A stretch of DNA of 64,000 nt from Gordonia sp. PP30 (GTDB lineage Bacteria > Actinomycetota > Actinomycetes > Mycobacteriales > Mycobacteriaceae), in contig NZ_CP095864.1 in assembly GCF_023100845.1 (NCBI RefSeq), positions 372,001 to 436,000 on the forward strand, read 5' to 3'. A program made the position numbers and the translations under genes. Numbering within the stretch: the stretch's first letter is position 1; each line of letters opens with the position of its first letter. The notes below the pieces were generated by a model. That model saw nothing but the letters and a program-made list of their open reading frames with translations, was not told where the DNA came from and did not search any database. Shown piece after piece: positions 52,494-63,320 of this stretch.

Positions 52494-53290
52494 GCGCGCC
52501 AGTCCTGCCCGCCAAAGACATCGATCCGTCTCTCCCCGGGGTGCCGTTCGGGCGCCTGGCCGCGGTGGAACTGCGCAAGCTCCTCAATACCCGCAGTACC
52601 TGGATCCTGCTCGGTCTGCTCGGCGTGATCTGGCTGATCACCCTCCTCATTCTGGCGTTCATGCGGACGCCCACCGACTTCGCGACCTCGGTGCGTGTCT
52701 TCGGCATGATGACGCCCACCTTCGTCGGCATCGTGACGATCATGCTGGTCACCAGCGAATGGGGACAGCGTTCGGTGCTGAGCACCTTCACCCTGGAACC
52801 TCGTCGCGAACGGGTGGTCGCCGCCAAGTTCTGCGCCGCCTTCGGCCTCGCGCTGGCCCTGTTCATCGCCTATGTGGCGCTCGCGGCGATCATCGCGGGG
52901 GCCCGCGGGGCGTCGTTCGACTCGTCCGGGCCGGCGCTGCGGTTCTCCGGTGTGAACGGCCTCTTCGAGCTGCTGATGGCCTTCGCGATGGCGCTGGCGC
53001 TGCTGAACACGGCCGGCGGCATCGTCGTGTATCTGATCGTGCCGTCGTTCATCGTGCCGACCGTGCTCACGGTCGGATCCCTGGCCTCCGGCGGGCTCGA
53101 CGAGGGCGGCAAGAGGACCGTCTTCGACTCGATCGCCGACTGGATCAGTCCGAGCACCGCGTTCGACCCGCTCTCCCACCCGTCCGCCGGTGCCGAGACC
53201 TGGGCGCACGTGCTGGTCTGCTTCGTGCTCTGGGTCGGTATCCCCGGCGTGCTGGGCATCTGGCGGGTGATGACCACCGAGGTGAAGTAG
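52490..53290 (+). CDS. ABC-2-type permease
   Basis: A 266-residue membrane protein with six helices: TWILLGLLGVIWLITLLILA, MTPTFVGIVTIMLVTSEWG, FCAAFGLALALFIAYVALAA, LMAFAMALALLNTAGGIVVY, LIVPSFIVPTVLTVGSLA and VLVCFVLWVGIPGVLGIW. It starts at ATG 52490 overlapping the ATPase stop. Together they form an exporter of unknown substrate, plausibly a lipid or peptide-like drug. Confidence 0.87.
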   Translation: MSAPVLPAKDIDPSLPGVPFGRLAAVELRKLLNTRSTWILLGLLGVIWLITLLILAFMRTPTDFATSVRVFGMMTPTFVGIVTIMLVTSEWGQRSVLSTFTLEPRRERVVAAKFCAAFGLALALFIAYVALAAIIAGARGASFDSSGPALRFSGVNGLFELLMAFAMALALLNTAGGIVVYLIVPSFIVPTVLTVGSLASGGLDEGGKRTVFDSIADWISPSTAFDPLSHPSAGAETWAHVLVCFVLWVGIPGVLGIWRVMTTEVK

Positions 53291-53351
53291 CCGCCGCTGG
53301 GTGCTGCGGTCGCGACACCACTGACGACCGCCGACTCCGGTCGGCGCTCGT

Positions 53352-54656
53352 TCAGACGGCTTCGAGGATCATCGTGACGGCCATGCCGCTGCCCGCGCAG
53401 ATGGAGATCAGGCCGCGGCCGGATCCCTTGCGCTGCAACAGTTTCGCGAGAGTCGCCACGATCCGGCCGCCGGTCGCCCCGAACGGGTGACCGGTGGCCA
53501 GCGAGCCGCCGGTGACGTTCAGCCGGTCGCGGTCGATGGTGCCCATCGGCGCTTCCCGGCCCAGCTCGGTATGGCAGAACTCGGCGTCGTTCCAGGCGGC
53601 CAGGGTGGACAGCACCTGTGAGGCGAAGGCCTCGTGGATCTCGTAGAAGTCGAAATCCTGCAGCGCCAGGTCGTTGCGCCGGAGCAGCTCGCTGACCGCG
53701 TACACGGGAGCCATCAGCACGCCTTGCGTCTTGGGGTCGCCGTCGACGTAGTCCACCGCCCAGCTCTGGGCGTCGACCACCCGCGCCATCGGCGTCAGGC
53801 CGCGCCCGGCGGCCCAGCCGGCGGTGCCGAGCAGGACCGCGGAGGCGCCGTCGGTCAGCGTCGTCGAATTGGCGGCGGTCATGGTCCCGTCCGGGCCGCC
53901 GAAGCACGGCTTCAGCCCGGCGAGTCGTTCGGCGTCCAGGCCGCGGCGCAGGTTGTCGTCCTGGGTGAGGCCGGCGAACGGGGTCACCAGATCGTCGAGG
54001 AAGCCGCTGTCGTAGGCGGCGGCGAGATTGGTGTGGGAGTCGAGGGCGATCCGGTCCTGGTCGGCGCGCGACACGCCCCAGGCCGCACCGGTCACCGCCT
54101 GGGCGGCGCCGGGCACCAGATCGGTGCGCCGTTCCGCGGGGCTCGGCACGTCGAAGTCCAGGGCGAGAGGCAGTCGTGCGGCGAGCTTGATCCGGTCCGC
54201 GGTGCTCCGGGCGGCGTTCAGCCTGACCAGTTGCCCGCGGAGGCGGGGGCCGAAGCCGATCGGCGGGTCGGAGGTGGTGTCCGCGCCGCAGGCGACGCCC
54301 GACTCGATCTGCCCGCAGGCGATCTTGTTGGCGATGTGCACCACGGTCTGGCCGCCGGTGGCGCATTGCTGCTGCATGTCGACCGTCGGCGTCGACCGGG
54401 CGATCTCGGTGTCCAGCAACGCTTCCCGCGTCAGGCTGTGATCGCGTGCCAGCTTCACCACGGCACCGCCCGCCACCTCGCCGAGATGTGCGCCGGCCAG
54501 GCCGTAGCGCTCGACGAGGCCGTCGAGAGCGGCCGTCAGCATGGTCTGGTTGGTCTGGTCGAGGTACGCGCCGTTGGAGCGGGCGAACGGGATGCGGTTG
54601 CCGCCGAGGACGTAGACGGATTCGAGCTGTCGATTCGTGGACACGAACGATGACAT
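53352..54656 (-). CDS. Acetyl-CoA C-acyltransferase (thiolase)
   Basis: A 434-residue thiolase. The active-site Cys is in TVDMQQQCATGGQTVVHIAN near residue 95, the His in TGGSLATGHPFGATGGRI near 390, and the second Cys in LISICAGSGMAVTMILE. EIHEAFASQVL and GADTTSDPPIGFG support the fold. It resembles FadI/FadA-type enzymes of fatty-acid oxidation rather than biosynthetic AtoB. It is monocistronic, divergent from the PTS genes. Confidence 0.9.
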   Translation of the reverse strand: MSSFVSTNRQLESVYVLGGNRIPFARSNGAYLDQTNQTMLTAALDGLVERYGLAGAHLGEVAGGAVVKLARDHSLTREALLDTEIARSTPTVDMQQQCATGGQTVVHIANKIACGQIESGVACGADTTSDPPIGFGPRLRGQLVRLNAARSTADRIKLAARLPLALDFDVPSPAERRTDLVPGAAQAVTGAAWGVSRADQDRIALDSHTNLAAAYDSGFLDDLVTPFAGLTQDDNLRRGLDAERLAGLKPCFGGPDGTMTAANSTTLTDGASAVLLGTAGWAAGRGLTPMARVVDAQSWAVDYVDGDPKTQGVLMAPVYAVSELLRRNDLALQDFDFYEIHEAFASQVLSTLAAWNDAEFCHTELGREAPMGTIDRDRLNVTGGSLATGHPFGATGGRIVATLAKLLQRKGSGRGLISICAGSGMAVTMILEAV

Positions 54657-54744
54657 TAACCAATGGCATCATTTCGTGCCACGGTGCATCGGCTACCCCG
54701 GAGAACGGCCACACGCCCGCTCGGTGTCCGATACCGTGCCGGAC

Positions 54745-55556
54745 GTGAGCGCATTGACTGATTTGCTGAGTCCGGAGGCCATCGTCCTCGACGCCGCCGC
54801 CGACGACTGGCAGGAGGCCATCGGCGTCGCCGGTGCGCTGCTGGTCCGGACCGGTGTCACCACCGACGTCTATACGCGGGAGATGGTCGATTCGGTCCTG
54901 GAGAAGGGGCCGTACATCGTGATCGCGCCGGGCTTCGCGTTCGCGCATGCGCGCCCGTCGCCCGCGGTGCTGCGGACCGGGATGTCGTGGGTGCGGCTGG
55001 CCGAGCCGGTCGCCTTCGGCAGTCCCGGCAACGACCCGGTGGATCTGGTCGTCGCGCTCGCGGCGAGCGACGCCAAGGCGCACACTACGGCGATGGCGGA
55101 GCTGGCCAAGGTGATCGGCGACGCCTCGCGTCGTGCCGCGCTCGCCGCCGCCACCTCGGCCGCCGAGGTGCTCGGGGTCCTCGACGGCGGGGCGGCTCCG
55201 GCGGCCCCCGAGACCGCTCGGACGTCGTCGTCCGGGGCGGCGCGCGGCACCACCAAGAACAAGATCCTCACCGTCTGCGGCAACGGGGTCGGGACCAGCC
55301 TGTTCCTCAAGAACACCCTGGAGAAGGTGCTGGGGGAGTGGGGCTGGTCGCCGTTCATCGAGGTGGAGGCCACCGACACGATCTCGGCGAAGGGGAAGGC
55401 CAAGGAGGCGGACCTGATCCTCATCTCCGGGGAGATCGCCAAGGCGCTCGGCGACCTCGGGGTGCCGATGACGGTCATCGAGAACTTCACCTCCACCGCG
55501 GAGATCGACGCCGCGCTCCGCGCCAACTACGACATCTGGGGGGACGACGATCATGA
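54745..55556 (+). CDS. PTS system IIA-IIB fusion, ascorbate/mannitol-type (stop codon not in frame)
   Basis: Residues 1-145 are a type-2 IIA domain with the phospho-His in PGFAFAHARPSP near residue 74. After a Ser/Ala-rich linker a IIB domain of the SgaB/UlaB kind follows (KILTVCGNGVGTSLFLKNTL; Cys is phosphorylated). Start GTG 54745; the frame opens at 54637. The expected stop at the overlap with the IIC ATG (ATGA, 55553-55556) is present only in another frame. The run of six G at 55538-55543 would restore it with one extra base; otherwise the frame stays open to 57015. The coordinates assume termination at that TGA. Confidence 0.7.
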
Positions 55557-57124
55557 ACTGGCTCGTCACCATCGCCGAATTCATCGTCAACGAGATCCTC
55601 GCGGTCCCGGCGTACCTGATCGGCATCATCACCGCGGTCGGTCTGATCGCGCTGCGCAAGAGCGTGGGGCAGGTGATCGGCGGTGCGCTCAAAGCGACGC
55701 TCGGCTTCCTGCTCATCGGCGCGGGCGCGACGCTGGTGGTGGCCTCGCTCGACCCGCTCGGCGTGATGCTGAAGGGGTCGACCAAGTCGCACGGCGTGGT
55801 GCCCACCAACGAGGCGATCGTCGGCATCGCGCAGGACACCTACGGTGCGCAGGTCGCCTGGCTGATGATCCTCGGGTTCATCATCAGCCTGGTGCTCGCG
55901 CGGTTCACCCCGCTGCGGTACGTGTTCCTCACCGGTCATCACACGCTGTTCATGGCGACGCTGCTGACCATCGTGCTGGCGACCAGCGGTCTGAACGCAG
56001 TGTCGGTGGTGATCATCGGCGGCGTCCTGCTCGGTGTCGTGATGGTGTCGCTGCCGGCCATCTCGCAGCCGTGGACCAAGCGCATCACCGGCGACAACAC
56101 CATCGCGATCGGGCACTTCGGCACGCTCGGCTACGTGGTCGCCGGCATCGTCGGCCGGTGGACCGGCGGCAAGCGCAGCCGGTCGACGGAGGACCTGAAA
56201 CTGCCCGAGTCGCTGCGCTTCCTGCGGGATTCCATGGTGGCCACGGCGCTGTCGATGGTGCTCATGTACATCATCGTGTCGCTGGTCTACGTCGGCCGGG
56301 TCGGCAGCTCGCAGGCGTACCTCGCCTACGCGGACGCCGACGGTGCCGGTGGCGCGAGCGGCATGGGCAACTTCCTGATGCAGGGCGTGACAATGGGTCT
56401 CAGCTTCGGCGTGGCCGTCGCGGTGATCCTGTTCGGCGTCCGCACCATCCTGGGCGAGCTGGTGCCGGCCTTCCAGGGCATCGCCGAGCGCATCGTGCCC
56501 GGCGCGGTGCCGGCGCTGGACGCGCCGATCGTGTTCCCCTACGCGCAGAACGCCGTGCTCATCGGCTTCATCTCCAGCTTCGTGGCCGGCCTGCTGGGGC
56601 TGGCGGCGATCGCCCTGTGGTTCGGCCCCTGGTGGGGCTGGGCGCTGGTGCTGCCCGGGCTGGTGCCGCACTTCTTCACCGGTGGTGCGGCGGGCGTGTA
56701 CGGCAACGCCACCGGCGGGCGGGTCGGTGCGATCTGCGGTGCGTTCGCCAACGGTCTGCTGATCACCTTCCTGCCCGCAGTGCTCGTCGGCGTGCTCGGC
56801 GGCTTCGGCGAGGAGAACACCACCTTCGGCGACGCCGACTTCGGCTGGTACGGCCTGCTGCTCGGCAACGCTGCCAAGATCGGTGGCGCCGGTGGCGTGA
56901 TCGTGATGCTCGCGATCGGCGCGGCGATCCTCGCCCTGGCGATCTGGGTGCAGAAGAAGCTGGTCGAGACCGACTGGGACCCGTCACCGGGCCGCCCGCG
57001 TCCCGGATCCGGTGATCCCGCGGGCCCCGGCAACCCGGGCATGGTGCTCTCGACCAAGGGCTACCCGAAGATCCCGCCGCCGGTCGGTGCGCCCACACCT
57101 CCGCCGCCGCCGGCCGCGGACTGA
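55553..57124 (+). CDS. PTS system IIC component, UlaA/SgaT family
   Basis: A 523-residue permease with about 11 helices. Signatures are VGQVIGGALKATLGFLLIGA, the substrate-related GSTKSHGVVPTNEAIVGIAQ, FTPLRYVFLTGHHTLFMATL, and FFTGGAAGVYGNATGGRVGA. The family transports L-ascorbate or related sugars. The C-terminal 50 residues form a Pro-rich tail (PPPVGAPTPPPPPAAD). ATG 55553 lies at the end of the IIAB frame. No HPr or EI gene is in the window. Confidence 0.88.
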   Translation: MNWLVTIAEFIVNEILAVPAYLIGIITAVGLIALRKSVGQVIGGALKATLGFLLIGAGATLVVASLDPLGVMLKGSTKSHGVVPTNEAIVGIAQDTYGAQVAWLMILGFIISLVLARFTPLRYVFLTGHHTLFMATLLTIVLATSGLNAVSVVIIGGVLLGVVMVSLPAISQPWTKRITGDNTIAIGHFGTLGYVVAGIVGRWTGGKRSRSTEDLKLPESLRFLRDSMVATALSMVLMYIIVSLVYVGRVGSSQAYLAYADADGAGGASGMGNFLMQGVTMGLSFGVAVAVILFGVRTILGELVPAFQGIAERIVPGAVPALDAPIVFPYAQNAVLIGFISSFVAGLLGLAAIALWFGPWWGWALVLPGLVPHFFTGGAAGVYGNATGGRVGAICGAFANGLLITFLPAVLVGVLGGFGEENTTFGDADFGWYGLLLGNAAKIGGAGGVIVMLAIGAAILALAIWVQKKLVETDWDPSPGRPRPGSGDPAGPGNPGMVLSTKGYPKIPPPVGAPTPPPPPAAD

Positions 57125-57160
57125 TCGGCGCCGGGGCCGGCGCCGGAGTGGGCGCCCGGG

Positions 57161-58459
57161 TCAGTGCACCGGCTCGGTGCAGCTCGCGGGAGCGGCGACG
57201 AGGGAGCAGAAGGTGGCCGGCCGGGTGGGCCGGTAGTCCGGTCCGACGCCGCCGGTCGCGATGATCCGGCGATAGGCGGCCACCGCGGGTGTGGGTCGTC
57301 GTCGCAGTGCCGGATCGGTCTTGACGTCGACCGTGTACAGCCCGAAACGCGGTGTGTAGCTTCCCCATTCGTAGTTGTCGGTGAGGCTCCAGTAGTTGAA
57401 GCCGATCACGTTCAGGCCGTCGTCGCGGGCGCGCTGGGTCCAGTACACGAGGTCGCGCAGGTGATTGTCGCGGCGGTAGCCGTCGGGCCGGGGTGCGCCG
57501 TTCTCGGTCGGCATCCCGGTCTCCACCACGTACAGCGGTATGCCGGGGAACCGGCGGCCGTAGTCGCGCAGCGCGTAATAGAGCCCGTCGGCGGAGACCG
57601 GTGCCTTCCACGGCTCGTCGGTCACGATGTTCGCCGCGCCCAGCCGGCTCGGGCTCACCGAGTAGTAATAGTCGAGGCCGACGTAGTCGAGCTTGTCGCG
57701 GACCTGGTCGAGGAAGAGCGTGTCGAGCGCCGGCTGGACGGTGGGGATGTAGGCGGCGTTCGAGGAGACCATCGCGCCGGGATCGCGCCGGTGGATGTAG
57801 TCGTAGATCGTTCGGTGCACCGCGACCAGCCGATCGAACATCACCGGTGCCAGCTGTGCGGGCAGGCCGCCGTACTGCACTTCCTTCAGCACGTAGGCCG
57901 CGGGTTCGTTCACCGTGATCCACAGCGGGTGGTATCTCGCGTACCGGTCCACCACGCGACGCTGCTGCGTGAGCCAGGCCGCCGGGGTCCGCGCATCGGC
58001 CCAGCCGCCGCGATCGGCGATCCATCCCGGGTACACCCAGTGGTCGAGGGTGATCATCGGCCGCATTCCGGCGGCGGCGATCGACGCGATGAGGTCGTCG
58101 TAGTAGGCGAGTTCGCGCCGATCGATCCGGCCGGGAGCGGGCTCGATGCGGGCCCATTCGATCCCGACCCGGTACACCCGGACGCCGAGCGATTTCGCCA
58201 GGGCGATGTCCTGCCGGTAGCGGTGCCGGAAGTCGACGGAGGTGCCGATGTCGTCGTGCGTCTTCGGCGACCGCGCGTAACGGCGCCAGTTGCTGTCCGG
58301 CGACGATCCCTCGGTCTGGAAGCCGGAGGCGGCGACACCCCACAGGAAGTCGTCGGGCAGCGCGCGGGCCGCCGCCGGGCCGGGCACCGCCGTCAGCAGA
58401 CCGGCGAGCAGGCCGGTGACCAGGCACAGTGTGGCGACGATCGGTCGAGGTCCTCCCAT
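57161..58459 (-). CDS. Secreted glycoside hydrolase family 1-like protein
   Basis: A 432-residue exported protein. Signal peptide IVATLCLVTGLLAGLLTAVP ends after AAA. The TIM-barrel carries the GH1 features FLWGVAASGFQTEG, the acid/base Glu in WITVNEPAAYV and the nucleophile motif near VVETGMPTENG (cf. ITENG). EIEWAR-like IEWARIEP and NYWSLTDNYEWG also occur. It probably hydrolyses beta-glycosides outside the cell. The ATG at 58459 lacks a good ribosome-binding site; the longer frame to 59338 lies inside the next gene. Confidence 0.85.
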   Translation of the reverse strand: MGGPRPIVATLCLVTGLLAGLLTAVPGPAAARALPDDFLWGVAASGFQTEGSSPDSNWRRYARSPKTHDDIGTSVDFRHRYRQDIALAKSLGVRVYRVGIEWARIEPAPGRIDRRELAYYDDLIASIAAAGMRPMITLDHWVYPGWIADRGGWADARTPAAWLTQQRRVVDRYARYHPLWITVNEPAAYVLKEVQYGGLPAQLAPVMFDRLVAVHRTIYDYIHRRDPGAMVSSNAAYIPTVQPALDTLFLDQVRDKLDYVGLDYYYSVSPSRLGAANIVTDEPWKAPVSADGLYYALRDYGRRFPGIPLYVVETGMPTENGAPRPDGYRRDNHLRDLVYWTQRARDDGLNVIGFNYWSLTDNYEWGSYTPRFGLYTVDVKTDPALRRRPTPAVAAYRRIIATGGVGPDYRPTRPATFCSLVAAPASCTEPVH

Positions 58460-58488
58460 ACGCCGAGTGTGCCGGATCGGCCGCTGCT

Positions 58489-60156
58489 TCAGTGCCAGAA
58501 CTCCAGGAGCGGCCAGGCGACGGCGAAGGCGGTCACCAGGCTGACCAGGGTCAGGGGGATGCCGAAGCGCACGAACGTCGTCGTCGTGTACCGCCCGGGT
58601 TCCATCACCATCAGGTTCGACTGGTGGCTGTAGGGATTCAGGAAGGTGAACGAGATGCAGGTGCCGACCAGGACCAGCAGCAGCATCGGGTTGAGCCCCA
58701 TCGAGTTCGCGATGGCGATGGCGACCGGGGTGAGGATCGACGCCGCCGCGGCATTGGTCACGAAGTTGGTCAGCAGCGCCGTGCCGACCGCGATCACCGC
58801 GACCACGGCGGGGACACTCCCCGACGACAGCGCGATGATCCCGTCGGAGATGTAGCCGCCCAGGCCGCTCTGCACCACCATCACGCCGAGGCCGATCGAG
58901 CCGGCGATGATCGCCAGGATGTTCCAGTCCAGCGCGCGGACCGCCGAGCGCGGGGTGAGCACCCCGCACAGCACCATGCCGACCGCGCCCGCCGAGGAGA
59001 TCAACTCCACCGGGGCCAGGCCGAACGACGCCGCCAGGATCACCGCGAGCAGGATCGCCAGCGCGATCCAGGTCTTCCCGGTCTGCGGCGCCTTGCCCGC
59101 GGCGTTCTGCCACAGGCCGACCTCCGGATGATTGTTCAGCACCTCGCGTGACGACGTCGAGACGTACACCGTGGCGCCCGGCCGGGCCCGGGTGTCGCGG
59201 AATCGCTTCTTGGTCTCGGCGGCCACCACGAGCAGGTCCTCGTCGTCCTGCAGATCGCGGATACTGCCGGAGTAGCCGGTGTCGAGGGTGACGGCGAAGA
59301 GGTGATTCGGGGCGAGCCCGAACCGCGGGCTGGCCCACAGCATGCGCACGCCGCGGTCCGTGCAGCGGTAGACCAGGATATCGCCCTCTTCAATCGGACT
59401 GTCCGGGACCACTGATTCGCCCCAGCGGCGGACGTCGATCAGCTCGTACTCCACGGTGCGCGCGATCCCGACCTCCTCGGCGGTCTTGCCCAGGGCGACG
59501 GCCTTGCCGGATACCGGGATCTCCGCGCGCCAGGTGAGTTCCTTCTTCCGGACCTTCGGCTTGCTGCGGAGCAGGTAGCGCGAACTGACGACGATGGCGA
59601 TCCAGCCGATCACCGCGACCGGGGCCGCGATCGGTACGAACGAGAACATCGACAGCTTCACGCCGTCGCTCTCTGCCATACCCGCGATGATCAGGTTGGA
59701 ACTGGTGCCGATCAGCGTCATCGATCCGGCCAGGGTGGTCGCGTGGGCGATCGGCAGCAGCACCGAGCGCGCCGGAATGCCCGAGCGCTGCTGCAACTCC
59801 TTGGTGGCCGGGATCAGCATGGCGACGATCGGGGTGGTGTTGATCAGGGAGCTGATGAGGCCGACCGGCGGGATCAGGCGAACGAGTGTCTGGACCGGCG
59901 TCTTGACCCCGGCGAGCAGCCGGAACGTGACCCGGGAGACCACCCCGGTGGCCAGCACGCCCTTGGCGATCACCAGCATGGCCGCGATCGTGATCACGCC
60001 GCCGTTGCTCACGCCGGCGAACAGCTGGGCGGGGGTGGCGATACCGATCAGCCCGGCGGCCACCAGGGCCGTGATCAGCGCCAGGACCGCGGGCACGCGG
60101 CCGCTCGTCATCGCGGCGAGGGTCGCGAGAACGATGATCGCGGTGAGGAGCGCCAT
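58489..60156 (-). CDS. SLC13-family permease with TrkA-C-like domain
   Basis: A 555-residue transporter of the SLC13/DASS type. Helices flank two hairpin motifs: SLINTTPIVAMLIP and MTLIGTSSNLIIAG in the first half, and LLTNFVTNAAAASILTPVAI with SFTFLNPYSHQSNLM in the second (the SNT motif is altered to SSN and NPYS). Between them a soluble RCK-C (TrkA-C) domain occurs at about 215-345 (YELIDVRRWGESVVPDSPIEEG). Substrates may be sulfate, dicarboxylate or Na+/H+. Its start at ATG 60156 has no close upstream gene. Confidence 0.87.
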   Translation of the reverse strand: MALLTAIIVLATLAAMTSGRVPAVLALITALVAAGLIGIATPAQLFAGVSNGGVITIAAMLVIAKGVLATGVVSRVTFRLLAGVKTPVQTLVRLIPPVGLISSLINTTPIVAMLIPATKELQQRSGIPARSVLLPIAHATTLAGSMTLIGTSSNLIIAGMAESDGVKLSMFSFVPIAAPVAVIGWIAIVVSSRYLLRSKPKVRKKELTWRAEIPVSGKAVALGKTAEEVGIARTVEYELIDVRRWGESVVPDSPIEEGDILVYRCTDRGVRMLWASPRFGLAPNHLFAVTLDTGYSGSIRDLQDDEDLLVVAAETKKRFRDTRARPGATVYVSTSSREVLNNHPEVGLWQNAAGKAPQTGKTWIALAILLAVILAASFGLAPVELISSAGAVGMVLCGVLTPRSAVRALDWNILAIIAGSIGLGVMVVQSGLGGYISDGIIALSSGSVPAVVAVIAVGTALLTNFVTNAAAASILTPVAIAIANSMGLNPMLLLVLVGTCISFTFLNPYSHQSNLMVMEPGRYTTTTFVRFGIPLTLVSLVTAFAVAWPLLEFWH

Positions 60157-60229
60157 GGTTTGCCATTCTGAACCATGGGCGACCGTCAGGTGTCCAGGAT
60201 CTGAACGAACGGGACTTCCGGAGTGGAAG

Positions 60230-61591
<1,362 letters not shown>

Positions 61592-61617
61592 GCGGCCAGG
61601 GTAGTGCGTCGCCGGGG

Positions 61618-62244
61618 TCAGCTCGCCGCGATGAGCGCGATTCCCATACCGCCCATCACGACGGCGACGACGGCATCGAGCACGCGCCAGGCCCGCGGGG
61701 AGCGGAACAGCGGCGACATCCGGCTCGCGCCCTTGCCGAGTGCCACGAACCACAGGACGCTGCCCGCGCACGCGCCGAGGGCGAAGACCCAGCGCAGGGT
61801 GGATCCGTGGCTGTTGGCGAGCGAGCCGATCAGCACCACCGTGTCCAGGTAGGTGTGCGGGTTGAGCCAGGTCATCGCGGCCGCGGTGCCGAGGACCGCC
61901 CACAGTCCGGCCGACGTCGCCGCACCGAGGTCCGGTGCGGCGGCCGCCGCGACGGGTCGCACGCAGCGTCTGGCGGCGAGTGCCCCCAGCACCAGCAGGT
62001 AGGCGCCGCCGAGATAGCGGAGACCGTCGACGACGCCGGGATGCGAGGTGACCACCGCGCCGAGTCCGGCGGTCCCGGCGAGGATCAGGATCGCGTCGCT
62101 CACGGTGCACAGCGCGATCACCGGCAGCACGTGCGTCGCGGTGAGGCCCTGGCGCAGCACGAAGAGGTTCTGCGGGCCGATGGCGGCGATGAGGCCGAGG
62201 GTGGTCGCCAGTCCGGTGGCGGCGACGAGGAGCGCGGTGTTCAC
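61618..62244 (-). CDS. lysE: LysE-family basic amino-acid exporter
   Basis: A 208-residue LysE exporter with six helices. The N-terminus has LGLIAAIGPQNLFVLRQGLT, the family signature, and the second half MTWLNPHTYLDTVVLIGSLA. The protein expels excess L-lysine/L-arginine. GTG start at 62244. It is divergent from its activator gene with only a 72-bp intergenic region, the arrangement of C. glutamicum lysE-lysG. Confidence 0.92.
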   Translation of the reverse strand: MNTALLVAATGLATTLGLIAAIGPQNLFVLRQGLTATHVLPVIALCTVSDAILILAGTAGLGAVVTSHPGVVDGLRYLGGAYLLVLGALAARRCVRPVAAAAAPDLGAATSAGLWAVLGTAAAMTWLNPHTYLDTVVLIGSLANSHGSTLRWVFALGACAGSVLWFVALGKGASRMSPLFRSPRAWRVLDAVVAVVMGGMGIALIAAS

Positions 62245-62316
62245 GATTCTCGACGCTAGGTCCGCGGTTCTGCTGAGTCCAGCGAATGATTTTGATGAAA
62301 CATTAGAATGATTGAT

Positions 62317-63258
62317 ATGGAGCTGAGTTCGGACGGATTGCGGACCCTGACGGCGGTGGTGCAGGAGGGGTCGTTCGACGCCGCGGCCACCGCCCTCGAC
62401 CTGACTCCCTCGGCGGTGAGCCAGCGGATCAAGGCGCTCGAGCAGTCGGTGGGTCGCGTCCTGGTCCGACGTACCAAGCCCGCGCGGCCGACCGTCGACG
62501 GCGAGATCCTGCTGCGGCTCGGCCGGCAGTGGCAGCTGCTGGTCGACGAGGCCGGAGCCGAGTTCGCGTTGCAGGAGGCCGTCGCCGACGACCCGCGCGA
62601 CCGGCCGCGCGTGGCCGTGCGGATCGGGTGCAACGCCGACTCGCTCGCGACCTGGTTCCTGCCGGTGCTCGCCGACTTCCACCGTGCGCATCCGGTGACG
62701 GTGGAGGTGCGGCGCGACGACGAGAGCGTGACCGCCGACCTGCTCCGGTCCGGCGACGTGATCGGCGCGGTGACCTCCGATCCGATCGTCGTGCGCGGCT
62801 GCCGGACCCTCGCGCTCGGCGCGCTGCGCTACTTCCCAGTGGCATCGCCCGAGTTCGTCGCGCACTGGCTGCCGCACGGGCCGGTCGCCGCCGATGTCGC
62901 CCGGGCCCCGATGATGATGTTCGACCAGAACGATGCGGTGCAGCGGCAGACGCTGGCCCAGCTGGCGCCGATGGCCGGCCGGCTGTCGCCGCCGGTCAAC
63001 CTCATGCCCGCGGCGAGCGAGTACCGGCGGGCGATCGCGGCCGGCATGGGCTGGGGCGCGATCCCGCAGACGGAGCTCGACGATCCGGTGATCGGCGCGG
63101 GTCTGGTCCGGCTGTCCGACGAGCCCATCGACGTCCCGCTGTACTGGCAGCACTGGGGCCTGCGGTCGCCGCTGCTGGGGGCGTTGACCGAGCTGGTGGT
63201 CGTGCATGCCGCCGTCGGACTGGTACCGGTGTCCGAGAGTTCATCTACCGGTCGGTAA
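62317..63258 (+). CDS. lysG: LysR-family activator LysG (ArgP-like)
   Basis: A 313-residue LysR regulator. The winged HTH is FDAAATALDLTPSAVSQRIK (residues about 16-35), with the effector domain following (VAVRIGCNADSLATWFLPVL, VIGAVTSDPIVVRGCRTL). NADSLATW is typical of LysG/ArgP, which sense lysine and arginine and activate lysE. I chose ATG 62317 (MELSSDG); ATG 62308 is three codons upstream. The divergent position next to lysE supports the role. Confidence 0.92.
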   Translation: MELSSDGLRTLTAVVQEGSFDAAATALDLTPSAVSQRIKALEQSVGRVLVRRTKPARPTVDGEILLRLGRQWQLLVDEAGAEFALQEAVADDPRDRPRVAVRIGCNADSLATWFLPVLADFHRAHPVTVEVRRDDESVTADLLRSGDVIGAVTSDPIVVRGCRTLALGALRYFPVASPEFVAHWLPHGPVAADVARAPMMMFDQNDAVQRQTLAQLAPMAGRLSPPVNLMPAASEYRRAIAAGMGWGAIPQTELDDPVIGAGLVRLSDEPIDVPLYWQHWGLRSPLLGALTELVVVHAAVGLVPVSESSSTGR

Positions 63259-63320
63259 CGGTCGCTGTCCGGACACTCCGGCGTCGCTGGAAGTTCAAGT
63301 GACACCGGAAAGCTGGCCGG

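Noticed and set aside
54637-57015. A 792-codon frame covering IIAB and beyond
   Set aside because: After the IIB domain the translation is the shadow of the IIC gene; only the first about 300 codons resemble protein domains.
57161-59338. A 725-codon extension of the glycosidase
   Set aside because: The added part is antisense-phase sequence of the SLC13 gene; the signal peptide starts at 58459.
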